A stretch of 31,999 bases of DNA from an uncultured Prevotella sp. (GTDB taxonomy: Bacteria > Bacteroidota > Bacteroidia > Bacteroidales > Bacteroidaceae): the NCBI GenBank assembly GCA_900318855.1, contig ONMG01000188.1:1-31999 (forward strand), read 5' to 3'. Shown here piece after piece: positions 30,992 through 31,999 of the stretch; the first letter of the stretch is position 1, and each line of letters opens with the position of its first letter. The position numbers were made by a program, and so were the translations under genes. Under the pieces are notes generated by a model, which did not search any database, was not told where the DNA came from, and worked only from the letters and a program-made list of their open reading frames with translations.

Positions 30992-31465
30992 TTATTTCTT
31001 TCTTCCAAAGTCGGCGGGGATGTCGCCCCACTTGCGCGTCTGCCACTGGATGATGGGTACGGTGACGGGATGCTGCCGGAGCCACGCCTCGGCCCGCGCT
31101 ATCACCTGAAAGAGCGCCTCGGTGCGGGCATTGCGCTCCAGCTTGGTCTTGCACTGCTTCTTGTTCACCCAAAGAATGGCATTATAGGAGTCACTGTAGA
31201 TAACCTTGTCGTGCACACCCTGCTGCTGCATCAGTGCCAAGGCATGCACAATGGCGAGGAACTCCCCGATGTTGTTGGTGCCGAAGACCGGACCGAAATG
31301 GAATATGCGTGCGCCGGTGGCAAGGTCGACTCCCTGATACTCCATGGCGCCGGGATTACCCGAACAGCCCGCATCCACGGCCCATGCATTCGCCTTCACC
31401 TCCGGCGGCAGAGGCAGCACAGTGTCGCTGCGCCAGTCGGGCGGATTGCTGACTTTCTGCTTCAT
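30992..31465 (-). CDS. Ribonuclease H family protein
   Basis: 157-aa enzyme predicted to cut RNA in RNA-DNA hybrids in the cytosol. The catalytic carboxylates are visible: D31 in AVDAGCSGNPG, E68 in NNIGEFLAIVHAL, D92 in IYSDSYNAI, and a C-terminal Asp (D148 or D152) in KWGDIPADFGRK. It lacks the N-terminal viroplasmin-type hybrid-binding domain found on some Bacteroidetes RNases H. The start is the ATG at 31465, which shares one base with the argS stop (TGATG); a GTG one codon earlier is less likely. It is thus translationally coupled to argS, and its stop codon touches the bidirectional terminator. Confidence 0.9.
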   Translation of the reverse strand: MKQKVSNPPDWRSDTVLPLPPEVKANAWAVDAGCSGNPGAMEYQGVDLATGARIFHFGPVFGTNNIGEFLAIVHALALMQQQGVHDKVIYSDSYNAILWVNKKQCKTKLERNARTEALFQVIARAEAWLRQHPVTVPIIQWQTRKWGDIPADFGRKK

Positions 31466-31999
31466 CACATCCTCTCGGGTACCTCGATGCCCAGCAAGTC
31501 CATACCATTGCGGATGACCTTTGCCACATTGTCGGCCAGCACGAGGCGCGTGGTCTTGATGGCAGGAGTCTCGGCATTGAGGATGCTGAAGTCGTGGTAG
31601 AACTGATTGAAGTCCTTGGTGAGCTCGTAGCAGTAGTTGGCAATGCCGGCAGGATTATAATTGTCGCCCGCATCCTTCACGGCAACCCCAAAGGCATTAA
31701 GCTTCTGGATGAGCTGTATCTCCTTCTCGTTGAGCGGAGCATCGGCAGGCAACGCCGTGGGCAGCGTGATACCTTCGGCCTTGGCCTTACGCATGATGCT
31801 ACGAATACGTGCGTAGGTGTACTGGATGAAGGGGCCTGTATTGCCATTGAAGTCGATGCTCTCGGCAGGATTGAAGAGCATGTTCTTGCGGGCGTCCACC
31901 TTGAGGATGAAATACTTCAGAGCTCCAAGCCCCACGATGCGGGCTATCTCGGTGCGCTCGGCCTCGCTGAGCTCCTTCGACTGTCCGTGCTCCTCGCTG
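31465..31999 (-). CDS. argS: Arginyl-tRNA synthetase, C-terminal part (runs off window)
   Basis: The last 177 or so residues of a class I synthetase that charges tRNA-Arg. The frame stays open to the window edge, so the start and catalytic domain lie outside. Visible segments are LGALKYFILKVDARKNMLFNPAESIDFNGNTGP (split here by the text, not the gene), then QYTYARIRSIMRKA, which marks the DALR-type anticodon-binding domain, and the typical end LLGIEVPERM. Within the window it is intact, with no frameshift. RNase H follows with a one-base overlap. Confidence 0.95.
   Translation of the reverse strand, partial: SEEHGQSKELSEAERTEIARIVGLGALKYFILKVDARKNMLFNPAESIDFNGNTGPFIQYTYARIRSIMRKAKAEGITLPTALPADAPLNEKEIQLIQKLNAFGVAVKDAGDNYNPAGIANYCYELTKDFNQFYHDFSILNAETPAIKTTRLVLADNVAKVIRNGMDLLGIEVPERM

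Overview
The window is bacterial chromosome from the phylum Bacteroidetes, most likely a Prevotella-like member of the Bacteroidales. The reasons are a SusC/SusD outer-membrane pair, Bacteroidetes-specific families (DUF4271, DUF4973/DUF1735-like lipoproteins, DUF4434), repeated promoters of the TTTG-(19-20 nt)-TAnnTTTG type in place of sigma70 boxes, no clear Shine-Dalgarno sequences, and a tRNA gene without an encoded CCA end. No transposase, phage gene or CRISPR array was found.

Layout. (1) 1-5643, plus strand, housekeeping: a gene-poor stretch, then a promoter and structured leader in front of metK, followed by a DUF4271 membrane protein, a HemD-like protein, rnpA, yidD and tyrS, most of them overlapping or nearly touching. 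(2) 5741-5861: a tRNA-Gln(TTG) unit with its own promoter and terminator. (3) 5906-13868, minus strand: a four-gene glycan-uptake operon in the order IPT/NHL lipoprotein, SusC, SusD, DUF4973-like lipoprotein, with its own terminator. It contains no enzyme and no regulator. (4) 14403-15423: a nitroreductase and a gamma-carbonic-anhydrase-like protein. (5) 15443-20596: a divergent carbohydrate locus. A Tat-exported DUF4434 protein and an MFS sugar porter lie on the minus strand; an N-acylglucosamine 2-epimerase (RnBP type) and a secreted metallophosphoesterase lie on the plus strand. (6) 20704-25968: a membrane acyltransferase; a minus-strand cluster of aroQ, an O-methyltransferase and a GH127-like secreted protein; xerD; and a small lipoprotein. 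(7) 25969-27251: about 1.3 kb without protein genes, holding a four-copy 22-bp palindromic tandem repeat, a dispersed degenerate repeat, and what looks like a complete unrecognised non-coding RNA gene with its own promoter and perfect terminator. (8) 27271-30922, envelope glycolipids: a lipid A acyltransferase, a GT11 fucosyltransferase and an L-rhamnose/L-fucose-type mutarotase on the minus strand, divergent from a GT4 glycosyltransferase. (9) 30992-31999: an RNase H overlapping the 3' end of argS, which runs off the window.

How the genes may work together. The SusCD operon would bind and import an oligosaccharide across the outer membrane. The nearby DUF4434 protein (a candidate exported glycosidase), sugar porter and epimerase could release, import and isomerise a ManNAc/GlcNAc- or mannose-type sugar. 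This link is inference from proximity. The items most worth following up are the orphan RNA gene, the enzyme-less uptake operon with the DUF4434/MFS/epimerase locus, the HemD-like protein, and the palindromic repeat array.
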